DNA of 54,683 bases from the NCBI RefSeq assembly GCF_002216005.1, contig NZ_NIQC01000017.1:1-54683 (forward strand), given 5' to 3'. The position numbers were made by a program, and so were the translations under genes. How positions within the stretch are numbered: position 1 is the stretch's first letter; every line of letters starts with the position of its first letter. Positions 30,336 through 38,738 of the stretch are shown here, in pieces. The notes beneath the pieces are model-generated. The model worked only from the letters and a program-made list of their open reading frames with translations. It searched no databases and was not told the origin of the DNA. The DNA is from Natranaerobius trueperi (GTDB taxonomy: Bacteria; Bacillota; Natranaerobiia; Natranaerobiales; Natranaerobiaceae).

Positions 30336-31679
30336 GTGGCAGAAATTACAGATCGACTTCCTCCGCAGAATGTGGAAGCAGAACAATCTGTTTTAGGAGC
30401 AATGTTAATTGATGGGGAAGCAATATCAACTGTTACAGAAATTTTAAAAACTAATGATTTTTATAAAGATTCTCATGAAAAAATATATGAAGCTATTCTC
30501 AAGCTAGGTGAAGAAGGAGAGCCAGTAGATTTAGTAACTCTTTCTGAACAATTGAGAAATGACGGCATTTTGGAGGCTATTGGTGGGATTGACTATCTAA
30601 CAGATCTAGCAAATGCAGTTCCGACATCAGCACATGTCCACTATTACGCAAAAATTGTTCAAGAAAAATCACTTTTACGACAACTAATTTCAGCTTCAAC
30701 GAAAATAGTTAGTATGAGTTATGAGGATCCTGATGAAGTTGAGAAATTGCTTGATGAATCAGAGAAGTTAATCTTTGAAGTAAGCCAAAAGACAAGCACT
30801 CAAGATTTTGTTCCTGTAAAAGAAGTTTTGATGGAAACCTTTGATAAGATTGAACACTTATACCATAATCAAGGTAATGTTACAGGAATTCCGACTGGTT
30901 TTATTGACTTAGACCAAAGATTATCTGGGTTACAACCATCTGACCTAGTGATTTTAGCTGCTCGTCCTTCAATGGGTAAGACAACACTAGCTTTAAATAT
31001 GGCACAACACATAGCAGTTAAGGAGGACCGCCCTGTAGCTATTTTTAGTTTAGAGATGAGTAAAGATCAGTTAGTTCAAAGGATGCTATGTGCAGAAGCT
31101 CAAATTGATGCCCATAGATTAAGAACAGGTAATTTATCTAGTGAGGATTGGCCCAAAATGACAAAAGCTATAGGACCTTTATCTGAAGCTCCTATATTTA
31201 TTGATGATACAGCATCTATTACAGTTATGGAGATGAGAGCAAAAGCGAGGCGATTAAAAGCAGAACATGGATTAGAAGCCATCTTCATAGACTATTTACA
31301 GTTAATGCAAGGTAGTAAAAATCCAGAAAACAGACAACAAGAAATATCACAAATATCTAGAGCCTTAAAATCACTAGCAAAAGAACTTAATGTCCCAGTA
31401 ATTTCACTATCACAGCTTTCACGAGCTGTTGAACAAAGACAGGAAAAACGTCCTATGTTAAGTGATCTTTTAGAATCTGGTGGTATAGAAGCAAACGCTG
31501 ATGTTGTTTTGTTTATTTATAGAGATGATTACTATAATCCAGACAGTGAAAAACAAAATATAGCCGAAGTAATAGTTGCGAAACAGAGAAATGGTCCTAT
31601 AGGTACTGTTGATCTTTGGTTTGAAAATCAACACAACAAATTTTTATCGATTGATTATCGTTATGATGATCAAGTTTAG
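30336..31679 (+). CDS. dnaB: Replicative DNA helicase DnaB (DnaC in B. subtilis)
   Basis: Hexameric 5'-3' helicase of the replisome. About 447 aa; N-terminal collar domain (PPQNVEAEQSVLGAMLIDGE) and RecA-like core with Walker A ARPSMGKTTLALNMA, IFIDYLQLMQ and the arginine-finger region QRNGPIGTVDLWFE. I prefer GTG 30336, because GAAGGG lies six nt before it; ATG 30330 directly abuts that Shine-Dalgarno. No intein. Confidence 0.95.
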   Translation: MAEITDRLPPQNVEAEQSVLGAMLIDGEAISTVTEILKTNDFYKDSHEKIYEAILKLGEEGEPVDLVTLSEQLRNDGILEAIGGIDYLTDLANAVPTSAHVHYYAKIVQEKSLLRQLISASTKIVSMSYEDPDEVEKLLDESEKLIFEVSQKTSTQDFVPVKEVLMETFDKIEHLYHNQGNVTGIPTGFIDLDQRLSGLQPSDLVILAARPSMGKTTLALNMAQHIAVKEDRPVAIFSLEMSKDQLVQRMLCAEAQIDAHRLRTGNLSSEDWPKMTKAIGPLSEAPIFIDDTASITVMEMRAKARRLKAEHGLEAIFIDYLQLMQGSKNPENRQQEISQISRALKSLAKELNVPVISLSQLSRAVEQRQEKRPMLSDLLESGGIEANADVVLFIYRDDYYNPDSEKQNIAEVIVAKQRNGPIGTVDLWFENQHNKFLSIDYRYDDQV

Positions 31680-31685
31680 ATTATA

Positions 31686-31715
31686 TTACAAGGGGGGAAC
31701 CCTTGTAATTTTTTT
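31686..31715 (+). terminator. Rho-independent terminator after dnaB
   Basis: TTACAAGGG (31686-31694), short loop, CCCTTGTAA (31700-31708), then TTTTTTT. Strong. Confidence 0.9.
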
Positions 31716-31720
31716 ACCCT

Positions 31721-31764
31721 ACAAACGAACGTTCCGTGTTAAAACTAAATTAAAGTTCGGTTTT
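31721..31764. promoter_or_regulatory. Pair of inverted PurBoxes (PurR operator) of purA
   Basis: 31752-31764 read on the minus strand is AAAACCGAACTTT, a full match to the B. subtilis PurBox AWWWCCGAACWWT. A second, weaker box ACAAACGAACGTT (31721-31733) faces it, with 18 nt between. The pair ends 3 nt before the -35 of the purA promoter. In B. subtilis PurR represses purA through such inverted boxes. The PurR gene itself is not in the window. Confidence 0.75.
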
Positions 31765-31767
31765 TTA

Positions 31768-31796
31768 TTGACAGTAGCAACCCCCTCTGATAAACT
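31768..31796 (+). promoter_or_regulatory. purA promoter
   Basis: TTGACA (31768-31773), 17-nt spacer, TAAACT (31791-31796). It is next to the PurBoxes. The leader to purA is about 245 nt, A/T-rich; I see no purine-riboswitch core or other conserved structure in it. Confidence 0.7.
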
Positions 31797-32047
31797 TTAA
31801 ATGTTTAATAGCTAGATTCTTTATGTTCCGTATAAATATTAGATTGATACTTTAAAAGATCTAAAAATTAGTAATAAAAAAGCTGATTTTTTAGATAATA
31901 CAAATGTATAATAAATTTTTATCTTCGAATTTTTTGAACAACTTATTAGTGAAAGTAATTAAACATAGAGAAAGTCTTTTGTGCATGAGTATTGTTTAAT
32001 TTAGCAAATTTTAAAACTAATTGCAAAAAAAATTAGGAGGGCGTATT

Positions 32048-33334
32048 ATGTCTGGAGTAGTAGTTGTAGGAACACAATGGGGAGACGAAGGAAAAGGTAA
32101 AATTACCGATTTTCTTGCAGAAACAGCTGATGTAATTGTTAGATATCAAGGAGGTAATAATGCTGGCCATACTGTTAAAATAGGTGAGAAAGAATACAAG
32201 TTACATTTAATTCCTTCCGGAATTTTCTATGGTGGAAAAACTTGTGTTCTTGGAAATGGTATGGTTATTGACCCACAGGCGTTAATTGATGAATTAGATT
32301 ACTTAAAACAAAATAGTGTAGAAGCGAACCATTTAGTTATTAGTGACCGTGCTCATGTGATTATGCCTTATCATAAAGTGATAGATGGTCTAGAAGAATC
32401 TTCTCGAGGAGAACAAAAGATTGGAACTACAGGGAAAGGGATTGGACCATGCTATATGGATAAAGCCTCAAGAGTTGGTATCAGAATGAGCGATTTACAA
32501 GATGATGAAGAGTTAGAAGAAAAAATTCGTTTGGCTGTGACTAGGAAAAATCTATTGTTAGAAAAAATGTATGATGTCGAGACTTTTGATCCGGAAGAAG
32601 TTATTTCAGAATATAAAGAATATGCTAAAAAGATAAGACCATATATAAAAGATACTTCAGTGATATTAGAAAGATTTAATGAAGAGAAAAAAAAGATGGT
32701 GTTTGAGGGTGCTCAAGGAACTCTTCTTGACTTAGATCATGGAACTTATCCTTACGTAACTGCATCTAATCCTGTGGTAGGAGGTGCCTGTTCTGGTACG
32801 GGTGTAGCACCGAGTAATATATCTGATGTAGCTGGTGTGGTAAAAGCTTACTGTACTAGAGTTGGAGATGGGCCTTTTCCTAGTGAGTTAACAAATGAAA
32901 TTGGAGACAGAATAAGGGAAAAGGGCAATGAATTTGGAACAACAACAGGGCGCCCTAGAAGAACAGGCTGGTTAGATACGGTGATTTTAAATTATGCTAA
33001 AAGAATAAATGGATTAAACCATATTGTTCTAACACTAGTAGATGTCCTATCTGGGTTTGAAACTGTAAAAATTTGTGTAGGTTATAAATACCGTGGAGAA
33101 GTAATAAAACATTTCCCGGCAAGTCAAAAAATACTTTCAGAATGTAGTCCTATATATGAAGAAATACCAGGTTGGTATGAGGACATCTCTCAAATAGAAA
33201 AATTTGAAGATTTTCCTGATAATGCAAGAAAATATGTTAAGCGGATAGAAGAGCTTACTTCTCTACCAGTATCTATTGTTTCTGTGGGTCCCAAAAGATC
33301 ACAAACTAAAGTTCGAAATAAAATTTTTGAATAA
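32048..33334 (+). CDS. purA: Adenylosuccinate synthetase
   Basis: Converts IMP and aspartate to adenylosuccinate using GTP, first committed step to AMP. 428 aa from ATG 32048 (TTAGGAGGGCG upstream; an earlier ATG at 32021 includes the Shine-Dalgarno in its frame). [16 protein letters not shown] with the catalytic Asp, [21 protein letters not shown], and the C-terminal SVGPKRSQT. Monocistronic between a promoter and the tRNA cluster. Confidence 0.97.
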   Translation: MSGVVVVGTQWGDEGKGKITDFLAETADVIVRYQGGNNAGHTVKIGEKEYKLHLIPSGIFYGGKTCVLGNGMVIDPQALIDELDYLKQNSVEANHLVISDRAHVIMPYHKVIDGLEESSRGEQKIGTTGKGIGPCYMDKASRVGIRMSDLQDDEELEEKIRLAVTRKNLLLEKMYDVETFDPEEVISEYKEYAKKIRPYIKDTSVILERFNEEKKKMVFEGAQGTLLDLDHGTYPYVTASNPVVGGACSGTGVAPSNISDVAGVVKAYCTRVGDGPFPSELTNEIGDRIREKGNEFGTTTGRPRRTGWLDTVILNYAKRINGLNHIVLTLVDVLSGFETVKICVGYKYRGEVIKHFPASQKILSECSPIYEEIPGWYEDISQIEKFEDFPDNARKYVKRIEELTSLPVSIVSVGPKRSQTKVRNKIFE

Positions 33335-33336
33335 GA

Positions 33337-33362
33337 TTAAGTCCCAATTCATTGGCTTTTTA
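33337..33362 (+). terminator. Weak terminator after purA
   Basis: AAG..CCAAT / ATTGG..CTTTTT inverted repeat with a T-rich end directly after the purA stop. Short, imperfect stem. Confidence 0.4.
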
Positions 33363-33393
33363 ATATTTCGTTAAAAAAAACTTACAAGAATGG

Positions 33394-33422
33394 TTGACAA
33401 ATAACGCAAAGTAGTGTAAGAT
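33394..33422 (+). promoter_or_regulatory. Promoter of the tRNA cluster
   Basis: Consensus TTGACA (33394-33399), 17-nt spacer, TAAGAT (33417-33422), starting about 20 nt before tRNA-Lys. Confidence 0.8.
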
Positions 33423-33441
33423 TTATAAATGTCAGCGAGGT

Positions 33442-33517
33442 GAGCCATTAGCTCAGCTGGAAGAGCACCTGACTTTTAATCAGGGTGTCGGAGGTTCGAA
33501 TCCTCCATGGCTCACCA
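33442..33517 (+). tRNA. tRNA-Lys (UUU)
   Basis: Complete cloverleaf: acceptor GAGCCAT/ATGGCTC, anticodon loop CTTTTAA with anticodon TTT, T-arm GGAGGTTCGAATCCTCC, discriminator A and encoded CCA. Confidence 0.97.
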
Positions 33518-33522
33518 GATGT

Positions 33523-33597
33523 GGCCCCTTGGTCAAGTGGTTAAGACACCGGCCTTTCACGCCGGTATCAGGGGTTCGAATCCCCTAGGGGTCACCA
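33523..33597 (+). tRNA. tRNA-Glu (UUC)
   Basis: Acceptor GGCCCCT/AGGGGTC (one G-U pair), anticodon stem CCGGC/GCCGG with loop CTTTCAC and anticodon TTC, T-arm with GGTTCGAATCC, encoded CCA. Five nt after tRNA-Lys. Confidence 0.97.
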
Positions 33598-33601
33598 ACT
33601 T

Positions 33602-33677
<76 letters not shown>

Positions 33678-33681
33678 CATT

Positions 33682-33711
33682 AAGCGGATTCCTTTTGGAA
33701 TCCGCTTTTTT
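33682..33711 (+). terminator. Terminator of the tRNA cluster
   Basis: AAGCGGATTCC, loop TTTT, GGAATCCGCTT, then TTTT: strong. The following 284 nt (33712-33995) are A/T-rich; they hold a 9-bp hairpin (CAAACAAAA/TTTTGTTTG, 33741-33765 region) but no promoter I trust. Confidence 0.92.
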
Positions 33712-33995
33712 AATGTTAAAACTCTGGATAAATTCTATATCAAACAAAAAGTTACTATTTTGTTTGAAGTTGTTACTAATAAAATTAACTTAATTTAATT
33801 GCTTATTGTTAATGGTTTATGATAAAATTAGTTTTGTGTTAAATAATGAATAATTTATAAAAATATAAATTACTTGTATGTCTTAATATGAAGTTGTGAA
33901 GAAATAAAAACTTCAAAAAAGAGCTTTTGGACTTGCTAGAATAGAAACATTATATTTTGAATATAATAGTGCATGCCGATCCGGGGAGGGATAAA

Positions 33996-35405
33996 ATGGA
34001 AACTAAGCCTTTTTCAGAATATATGAAACTCGTTTCCCCTTTAAAAAGAATTACTATCTTTTGTATAATTGTTTTGATTATAGGTACAGGTATACTTACA
34101 TATAGAAACCACCAGAAATTTTTAGAGGGCTATGTTAAAGTTCTATATTTAGATGATCGAGAAGTTGCTGTTTTTTCTAGTGAAGATAAAGAAAAAATTG
34201 AACATAGTATTGAACAAGCCAAAAATAACGCAAAATCTGATTATGATTTAGATAATATTACTATTGCTGAAGAGCTCTGTGTAGAAAAAGAACATAGAAT
34301 GGATGCAGACTTAGATGATATTAGTGAAATAGAAAATTATTTAGAATCAACTATTACTGTCATGGTCAAGGCTAATGCGATTTATGTTGATGACAAGCAG
34401 GTAGCTTTTGTTCAGGATGATGTTACGTCGGACGAACTATTAGACAAAGTAGGAGAACAATTTATATCAAAAGATGGGCAAGTTGAAGATATTGAAGTAC
34501 AAGAAGAAATAACCATCGAAGAAACAAGGGTACATCCTGATAAAATAATGGACAAGGAAAGTGCTATTAATGTTTTAATTGAAGGATCTAAGTATACAGA
34601 GAATTATGAAGTTAATGAAGGTGAGTCCCTTTGGTCTATAGCTAGTAATGAAGGTAAGACTGTAAGTGAGCTTAGAAAAGCTAATCCACAGTTAGATGAA
34701 AAAACCTTAAGACCTGGTGAAAAAATAAGGCTACAAAAATCTGACAGCTACGTAAATGTTGAAGCTACTGAGAAAAGACAAGTAAAGGAATCAATTTCTT
34801 ATGATACTGAATATAGAACAGACTCTTCTATGTGGTCAGGTGAGACAAGGGTGGTCGAACCGGGTAAAGCAGGTGTACGCGTGGTAACTTATCGTGTTGT
34901 TAAGGAAAACGGGGAAGAGAAAACAAGAGAAGTTTTAAATAAAGAGGTTATTGAAGAACCGAAGAACAGAGTGGTTGCTCGTGGTACCTCTGCACGTCCA
35001 GGCGCAATGTCTAATGATGGTAGATTTTTATTTCCCATTGATCCTTCAGAAGGTAAAATCACCTCAAGATATGGTAAACGGGGTAGGGGGTTCCACCAAG
35101 GACTAGACTATGGAGCATCCCAAGGGACTCCAGTGAGAGCAGCAGCTGACGGTAAAGTTACTCACTCTGGGTATCGTGGGGGGTATGGTAATTTAGTAAT
35201 AATTAGTCATTCAAATGGCTACGAAACTTATTATGCTCATAATTCTTCTAACCATGTTTCAACAGGAGAGTATGTAAACCAAGGTGATGTAGTTGCTCTT
35301 GTTGGTTCAACAGGAAATAGTACGGGTCCTCATTTGCACTTTGAAATTCACAGAAATGGTCAACATACTGATCCATTAAACTATTTTAATACGTCTGATT
35401 TATAG
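33996..35405 (+). CDS. Cell-wall endopeptidase with LysM, G5 and M23 domains
   Basis: 469 aa from ATG 33996 (GGGGAGGG upstream; an ATG at 33957 is in frame but unsupported). One membrane helix (about 20-38), an acidic region, LysM (YEVNEGESLWSIASNEGKT, about 210-250), a G5 domain (about 255-330), and M23 with HQGLDYGA, YYAHNSS and HLHFEIH zinc/catalytic residues. Peptidoglycan-binding hydrolase acting outside the membrane. Its catalytic domain closely resembles that of the 22545-23486 protein. A terminator follows; walRK, which controls such hydrolases in other Firmicutes, is 1 kb downstream. Confidence 0.9.
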   Translation: METKPFSEYMKLVSPLKRITIFCIIVLIIGTGILTYRNHQKFLEGYVKVLYLDDREVAVFSSEDKEKIEHSIEQAKNNAKSDYDLDNITIAEELCVEKEHRMDADLDDISEIENYLESTITVMVKANAIYVDDKQVAFVQDDVTSDELLDKVGEQFISKDGQVEDIEVQEEITIEETRVHPDKIMDKESAINVLIEGSKYTENYEVNEGESLWSIASNEGKTVSELRKANPQLDEKTLRPGEKIRLQKSDSYVNVEATEKRQVKESISYDTEYRTDSSMWSGETRVVEPGKAGVRVVTYRVVKENGEEKTREVLNKEVIEEPKNRVVARGTSARPGAMSNDGRFLFPIDPSEGKITSRYGKRGRGFHQGLDYGASQGTPVRAAADGKVTHSGYRGGYGNLVIISHSNGYETYYAHNSSNHVSTGEYVNQGDVVALVGSTGNSTGPHLHFEIHRNGQHTDPLNYFNTSDL

Positions 35406-35412
35406 TAAATTT

Positions 35413-35440
35413 CCCTCTCGCAAAATGTGAGAGGGTTTTT
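35413..35440 (+). terminator. Rho-independent terminator after the LysM/M23 gene
   Basis: CCCTCTC (35413-35419), loop, GAGAGGG (35429-35435), TTTTTG. Confidence 0.88.
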
Positions 35441-35568
35441 GTTAATTAACAAAAATTCTCGCTAGACAATGCAAGAGATTTAATGTATAGTCATATCGTA
35501 AATTTCAGTACAAAGGTTGTATGTGAGCTTTAATCTATAAAACAAGACTCTTTAAAGAGGTGGACTAT

Positions 35569-35997
35569 ATGAGCTTAAAAAAATACCTGAAAGTTATCAC
35601 AGTTGGAGACATAATAATAACTGGTGTTTTATTGATAGCTATTGCTCTAAGTATATTTTTTTTCTGGGGAGGAAACCTAGGACAAGAAGATGAAGGTGTA
35701 GCTGTAATAGAACTTGATGGTGAAATTGTTAAAGAGATAGATATGCCCTCAGAAGGGGAAACCAAAAAAGTTGCAGTATCTCTAATAGACGAAGATTATA
35801 ATGCCGTTGTAGAATTAGAGCACAATAGAGTAAGGCTCAAGAGAATGCCTAGTGAAATATGTCCCCTTCATATCTGTTCTGATACTGGGTGGATTAGCCA
35901 GGAAAGGCAAGCAATTGTTTGTATTCCAAATGATTTAATGATTTATTTAGAAGGGGGAGAACCTGAAGATAATGATTTAGATGGGATTACAGGTTAA
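35569..35997 (+). CDS. NusG domain II-containing membrane protein
   Basis: 142 aa from ATG 35569 (AAGAGGTG upstream; the GTG at 35560 is part of that site). One N-terminal membrane helix (about 15-38), then the NusG domain II-like fold with VAVIELDGEIVKEIDMP, EICPLHICSDTGWIS and IVCIPNDLMIYLEG; three Cys could bind metal or form a disulfide. Found in many Clostridia near thiamine/heptaprenyl or wal genes; function unknown. Extracytoplasmic. Confidence 0.8.
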   Translation: MSLKKYLKVITVGDIIITGVLLIAIALSIFFFWGGNLGQEDEGVAVIELDGEIVKEIDMPSEGETKKVAVSLIDEDYNAVVELEHNRVRLKRMPSEICPLHICSDTGWISQERQAIVCIPNDLMIYLEGGEPEDNDLDGITG

Positions 35998-36034
35998 ATT
36001 AATGTCAGACCTTGTTACCTAACTTTAACTTGTT

Positions 36035-36067
36035 TGTAATATTTCTGTAACATTTTCAAGTTATAAT
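36035..36067 (+). promoter_or_regulatory. WalR-box promoter upstream of walRK
   Basis: TGTAAT (36035-36040), 5 nt, TGTAAC (36046-36051) exactly fits the WalR consensus TGTWAH-N5-TGTWAH; TATAAT follows at 36062-36067, ten nt later, the spacing of OmpR/PhoB-class activated promoters lacking a -35. A 9-bp inverted repeat (GTCAGACCT 36004-36012 / AGGTCTGAC 36081-36089) encloses the element. Suggests WalR (or PhoP) acts on its own locus. Confidence 0.6.
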
Positions 36068-36111
36068 ATAACTACAATAAAGGTCTGACCCCCTCTTAAT
36101 ATAGATTTACT

Positions 36112-36145
36112 AGATAGCGGTGCCGTGCATCGCTATCTTTTTTTT
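36112..36145 (+). terminator. Terminator between the WalR-box promoter and walR
   Basis: AGATAGCG, loop GTGCCGTGCAT, CGCTATCT, then TTTTTTT. A transcript from the 36062 -10 box would end here after about 70 nt; the same hairpin ends the NusG-domain-II transcript. Confidence 0.88.
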
Positions 36146-36175
36146 GGTAAAGCATATAAAATATTCATGAAGGAT

Positions 36176-36205
36176 TTGTTTTTGTAAAAAGAGAACCATT
36201 ATAAT
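36176..36205 (+). promoter_or_regulatory. Proximal promoter of walRK
   Basis: TTGTTT (36176-36181), 18-nt spacer, TATAAT (36200-36205), 34 nt before walR and downstream of the terminator. Confidence 0.55.
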
Positions 36206-36238
36206 ATGAAGCACTAAAAATTTTAAGGATGGATTAAA

Positions 36239-36934
36239 ATGAGTTATAAAGTATTAATTGTAGAAGATGAAAAGCCGATTGCTGACATTATTGATTTTAA
36301 TTTAAGGAAGGAAGGATATGAAACTGATATAGCTTATGATGGAAAAGAAGCTATAAAGAAGTTTGATTATTTTTCACCACATGTTATTATTTTAGATTTG
36401 ATGTTACCTGAAAAAGATGGTTTTACTATCTGTAAGGAGATTCGGGATAAAAGTGCGGTACCAATATTGATACTAACAGCTAAAGATGCTGAAGTAGATA
36501 AAGTATTAGGACTAGAATTAGGTGCAGATGATTATGTTACTAAACCATTTAGTAACCGAGAGCTTCTAGCAAGAATAAAAGCTCTTGTTAGACGTGTATC
36601 ATTATCGTCTAGTTCAACAAAAACTGAAGATGAAATATTAGCATATCAAGATATAAAAATTAACTTAAAAACAGCTGAAGTTAGCAAAAATGGGCGCTCT
36701 TTAGATTTGACCTATCGAGAGTTTCAATTATTAGTATATCTGGTAAGACATAAGGGAGAAGTTATATCACGTGATAGATTACTTGAAGAGGTATGGGGAC
36801 TTGATTATATCGGAGAAGATCGAACTGTTGATGTGACTATTAGAAGATTACGAGAAAAACTAGAAGATGATCCTGGTGAGCCCAATTATGTAATGACGAA
36901 ACGGGGTATGGGTTATTACCTAAGGAGGGCGTAG
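36239..36934 (+). CDS. walR: Response regulator WalR (YycF)
   Basis: OmpR-family regulator of cell-wall metabolism, phosphorylated by WalK. 231 aa: receiver with acidic pair EDE, phospho-acceptor in HVIILDLMLPEKDG, Lys in VTKPFSNRELLARI, and a C-terminal winged helix (LTYREFQLLVYLVRHKGEVI, VDVTIRRLREKLEDDPG). Identity rests on the walK-yycHI-walJ-htrA-rlmH context. One nt separates it from walK. Confidence 0.95.
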   Translation: MSYKVLIVEDEKPIADIIDFNLRKEGYETDIAYDGKEAIKKFDYFSPHVIILDLMLPEKDGFTICKEIRDKSAVPILILTAKDAEVDKVLGLELGADDYVTKPFSNRELLARIKALVRRVSLSSSSTKTEDEILAYQDIKINLKTAEVSKNGRSLDLTYREFQLLVYLVRHKGEVISRDRLLEEVWGLDYIGEDRTVDVTIRRLREKLEDDPGEPNYVMTKRGMGYYLRRA

Positions 36935-36935
36935 A

Positions 36936-38738
36936 ATGTTTAAAACCGTCCAATGGAAGCTTGTGGTTATATTTTTATTATTAATGTTATTAGCTATGGA
37001 ATTGATAAGTGTTTATCTTCTTCAATCATTAGATCAATATTATCTTGATGATTATAGAGAACGAATGAGTTCAGAAGCTGATCTAATTAGAAGTTTATTA
37101 GAACGACATCTAGCCGAAGAACAAGATGAAGAGTATATATCACAGCTAATCGAAGAATTTGGTAAACAAGCTCAAAATGAGATTACTGTATTGGATGAGA
37201 ACGGAAGAATTTTAGCCACATCTTCGGGGGAAGAAAACTTACCTGGAAAAGTCATCGCAGAACAAGAAATAACGCGAGCTTTATCGGGAAACAGAGGTAC
37301 AGATATCAAATTAAATCAAAGCACTAATGTACGCGAAAAATCTCTAGCCATTCCTGTTGAAAGAGGCAATCAAATTTTAGGAGCAATATATCTTGTAGGA
37401 TCATTAGAGAGAGTGGATGAAACTTTAGGTGAGGTAAGGACTATTTTATTTACAGGAACAGTATTTGCAATGATTGTGACAGTAGTATTGGGCATTATTC
37501 TTTCTAGAACAATCACAAGGCCAGTTCAAGTTGTCACACAAACAGCTCAAGCAATGGCTCAAGGTGATTTTAATCAAAGAATTGAGGTGAAAAGTGATGA
37601 TGAAATAGGAAATTTAGGAAAGATGTTTAATTATTTAGCCTATCGACTTGATCACACCTTAAAAGAAATTTCATCTGAAAAAGCAAAAGTAGAAGCTATA
37701 CTTACACAGATGAGTGATGGAGTAATTGCAGTGAATAGAAATCGCGAAATTATTCATATTAATCCTGCAGCAGAAAAAATGTTAGATTTAGATGGAGAAA
37801 AGTTAATAAATCACTCTGCAGAACCAATAATAGATAAGTTTGTGACCAATGATGAGTTTCAAAATATGCTAGAAGGAGATAACTTTATAAGAAAAGAAAA
37901 AAATATTACAACAAATGAGAAAAGAGTATTGCAAGCACAATTAGTTCCTTTCAAAGCTGAAAGGAAACAACATGAGGGTGTAATAATTGCTCTAAATGAT
38001 ATTACTGAACAACAGGATCTAATACAAATGCGACAAGAATTTGTTGCTAATGTTTCACATGAACTGCGAACACCACTTACAACTGTAAAAAGTTATATTG
38101 AAACACTACTAGATGGAGCTTATAAAGATGAGAAGGTTTCTCAAAATTTTTTAGATGTTGTTTATAAAGAGACAAATAGAATGGTTTCTATGGTAAAAGA
38201 ATTAATGGTCCTATCACAATTAGATAGAAAAGAACCAGTAATTGAGTTTAACTCTATAGATGTTAAAGAAGTAGTTTATAGAAGTGTTAATTTTATTGAG
38301 CCTATAAAAAAAGATAGGAATATTAATTTACAAGTTAATATTTCAAGTGAAAATGATGATATTTATATACAAGGAGACAGCAATAAATTAACCCAAGTTT
38401 TTACAAATCTATTAGAGAATGCTATCAAGTATAGTGTATATGGTGGTCAAGTAGATTTAGAACTTTCTTGTGTAGAAAAAGCTGTTGAAATTAAAGTTAA
38501 GGATAATGGTATAGGAATTCCATCAAAAGATCTACCAAGAATATTTGAACGTTTTTATAGAGTTGAAAAGGCTCGTTCTAGGGCACAAGGAGGAACAGGG
38601 TTAGGTCTCGCTATTGCGAGAGAGATAATTCAAGCTCATGGTGGAGATATTACTGTATCTAGTCAAGAAGGTAAGGGAACAGAAGTTTATTTATTCTTAC
38701 CAAAAGTTCAGGAGGCACATTATGTTGGAGCGAGTTAA
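36936..38738 (+). CDS. walK: Sensor histidine kinase WalK (YycG)
   Basis: 600 aa: membrane helix (about 8-28), extracytoplasmic domain (about 30-165), second helix (about 168-190), HAMP (SRTITRPVQVVTQTAQAMAQ), PAS (QMSDGVIAVNRNREIIHINP), H-box VANVSHELRTPLTTVKS and ATPase motifs NLLENAIKYS and GTGLGLAIAREI. The full WalK architecture, matching low-GC Gram-positives. Kinase for WalR. Confidence 0.95.
   Translation: MFKTVQWKLVVIFLLLMLLAMELISVYLLQSLDQYYLDDYRERMSSEADLIRSLLERHLAEEQDEEYISQLIEEFGKQAQNEITVLDENGRILATSSGEENLPGKVIAEQEITRALSGNRGTDIKLNQSTNVREKSLAIPVERGNQILGAIYLVGSLERVDETLGEVRTILFTGTVFAMIVTVVLGIILSRTITRPVQVVTQTAQAMAQGDFNQRIEVKSDDEIGNLGKMFNYLAYRLDHTLKEISSEKAKVEAILTQMSDGVIAVNRNREIIHINPAAEKMLDLDGEKLINHSAEPIIDKFVTNDEFQNMLEGDNFIRKEKNITTNEKRVLQAQLVPFKAERKQHEGVIIALNDITEQQDLIQMRQEFVANVSHELRTPLTTVKSYIETLLDGAYKDEKVSQNFLDVVYKETNRMVSMVKELMVLSQLDRKEPVIEFNSIDVKEVVYRSVNFIEPIKKDRNINLQVNISSENDDIYIQGDSNKLTQVFTNLLENAIKYSVYGGQVDLELSCVEKAVEIKVKDNGIGIPSKDLPRIFERFYRVEKARSRAQGGTGLGLAIAREIIQAHGGDITVSSQEGKGTEVYLFLPKVQEAHYVGAS

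Noticed and set aside
31797-32047. Purine riboswitch in the purA leader
   Set aside because: The leader is long but has none of the conserved junction or loop sequences of the purine aptamer; PurBoxes explain regulation better.
33800-33860. Possible WalR box before the LysM/M23 gene (TGTTAATGGTTTATGAT)
   Set aside because: The second half-site departs from TGTWAH at two positions and no promoter has the right spacing.
38050-38070. parS-like TGTTTCACATGAAC inside walK
   Set aside because: Several mismatches to parS, and the bases encode the invariant H-box VSHELRTP, which explains them.
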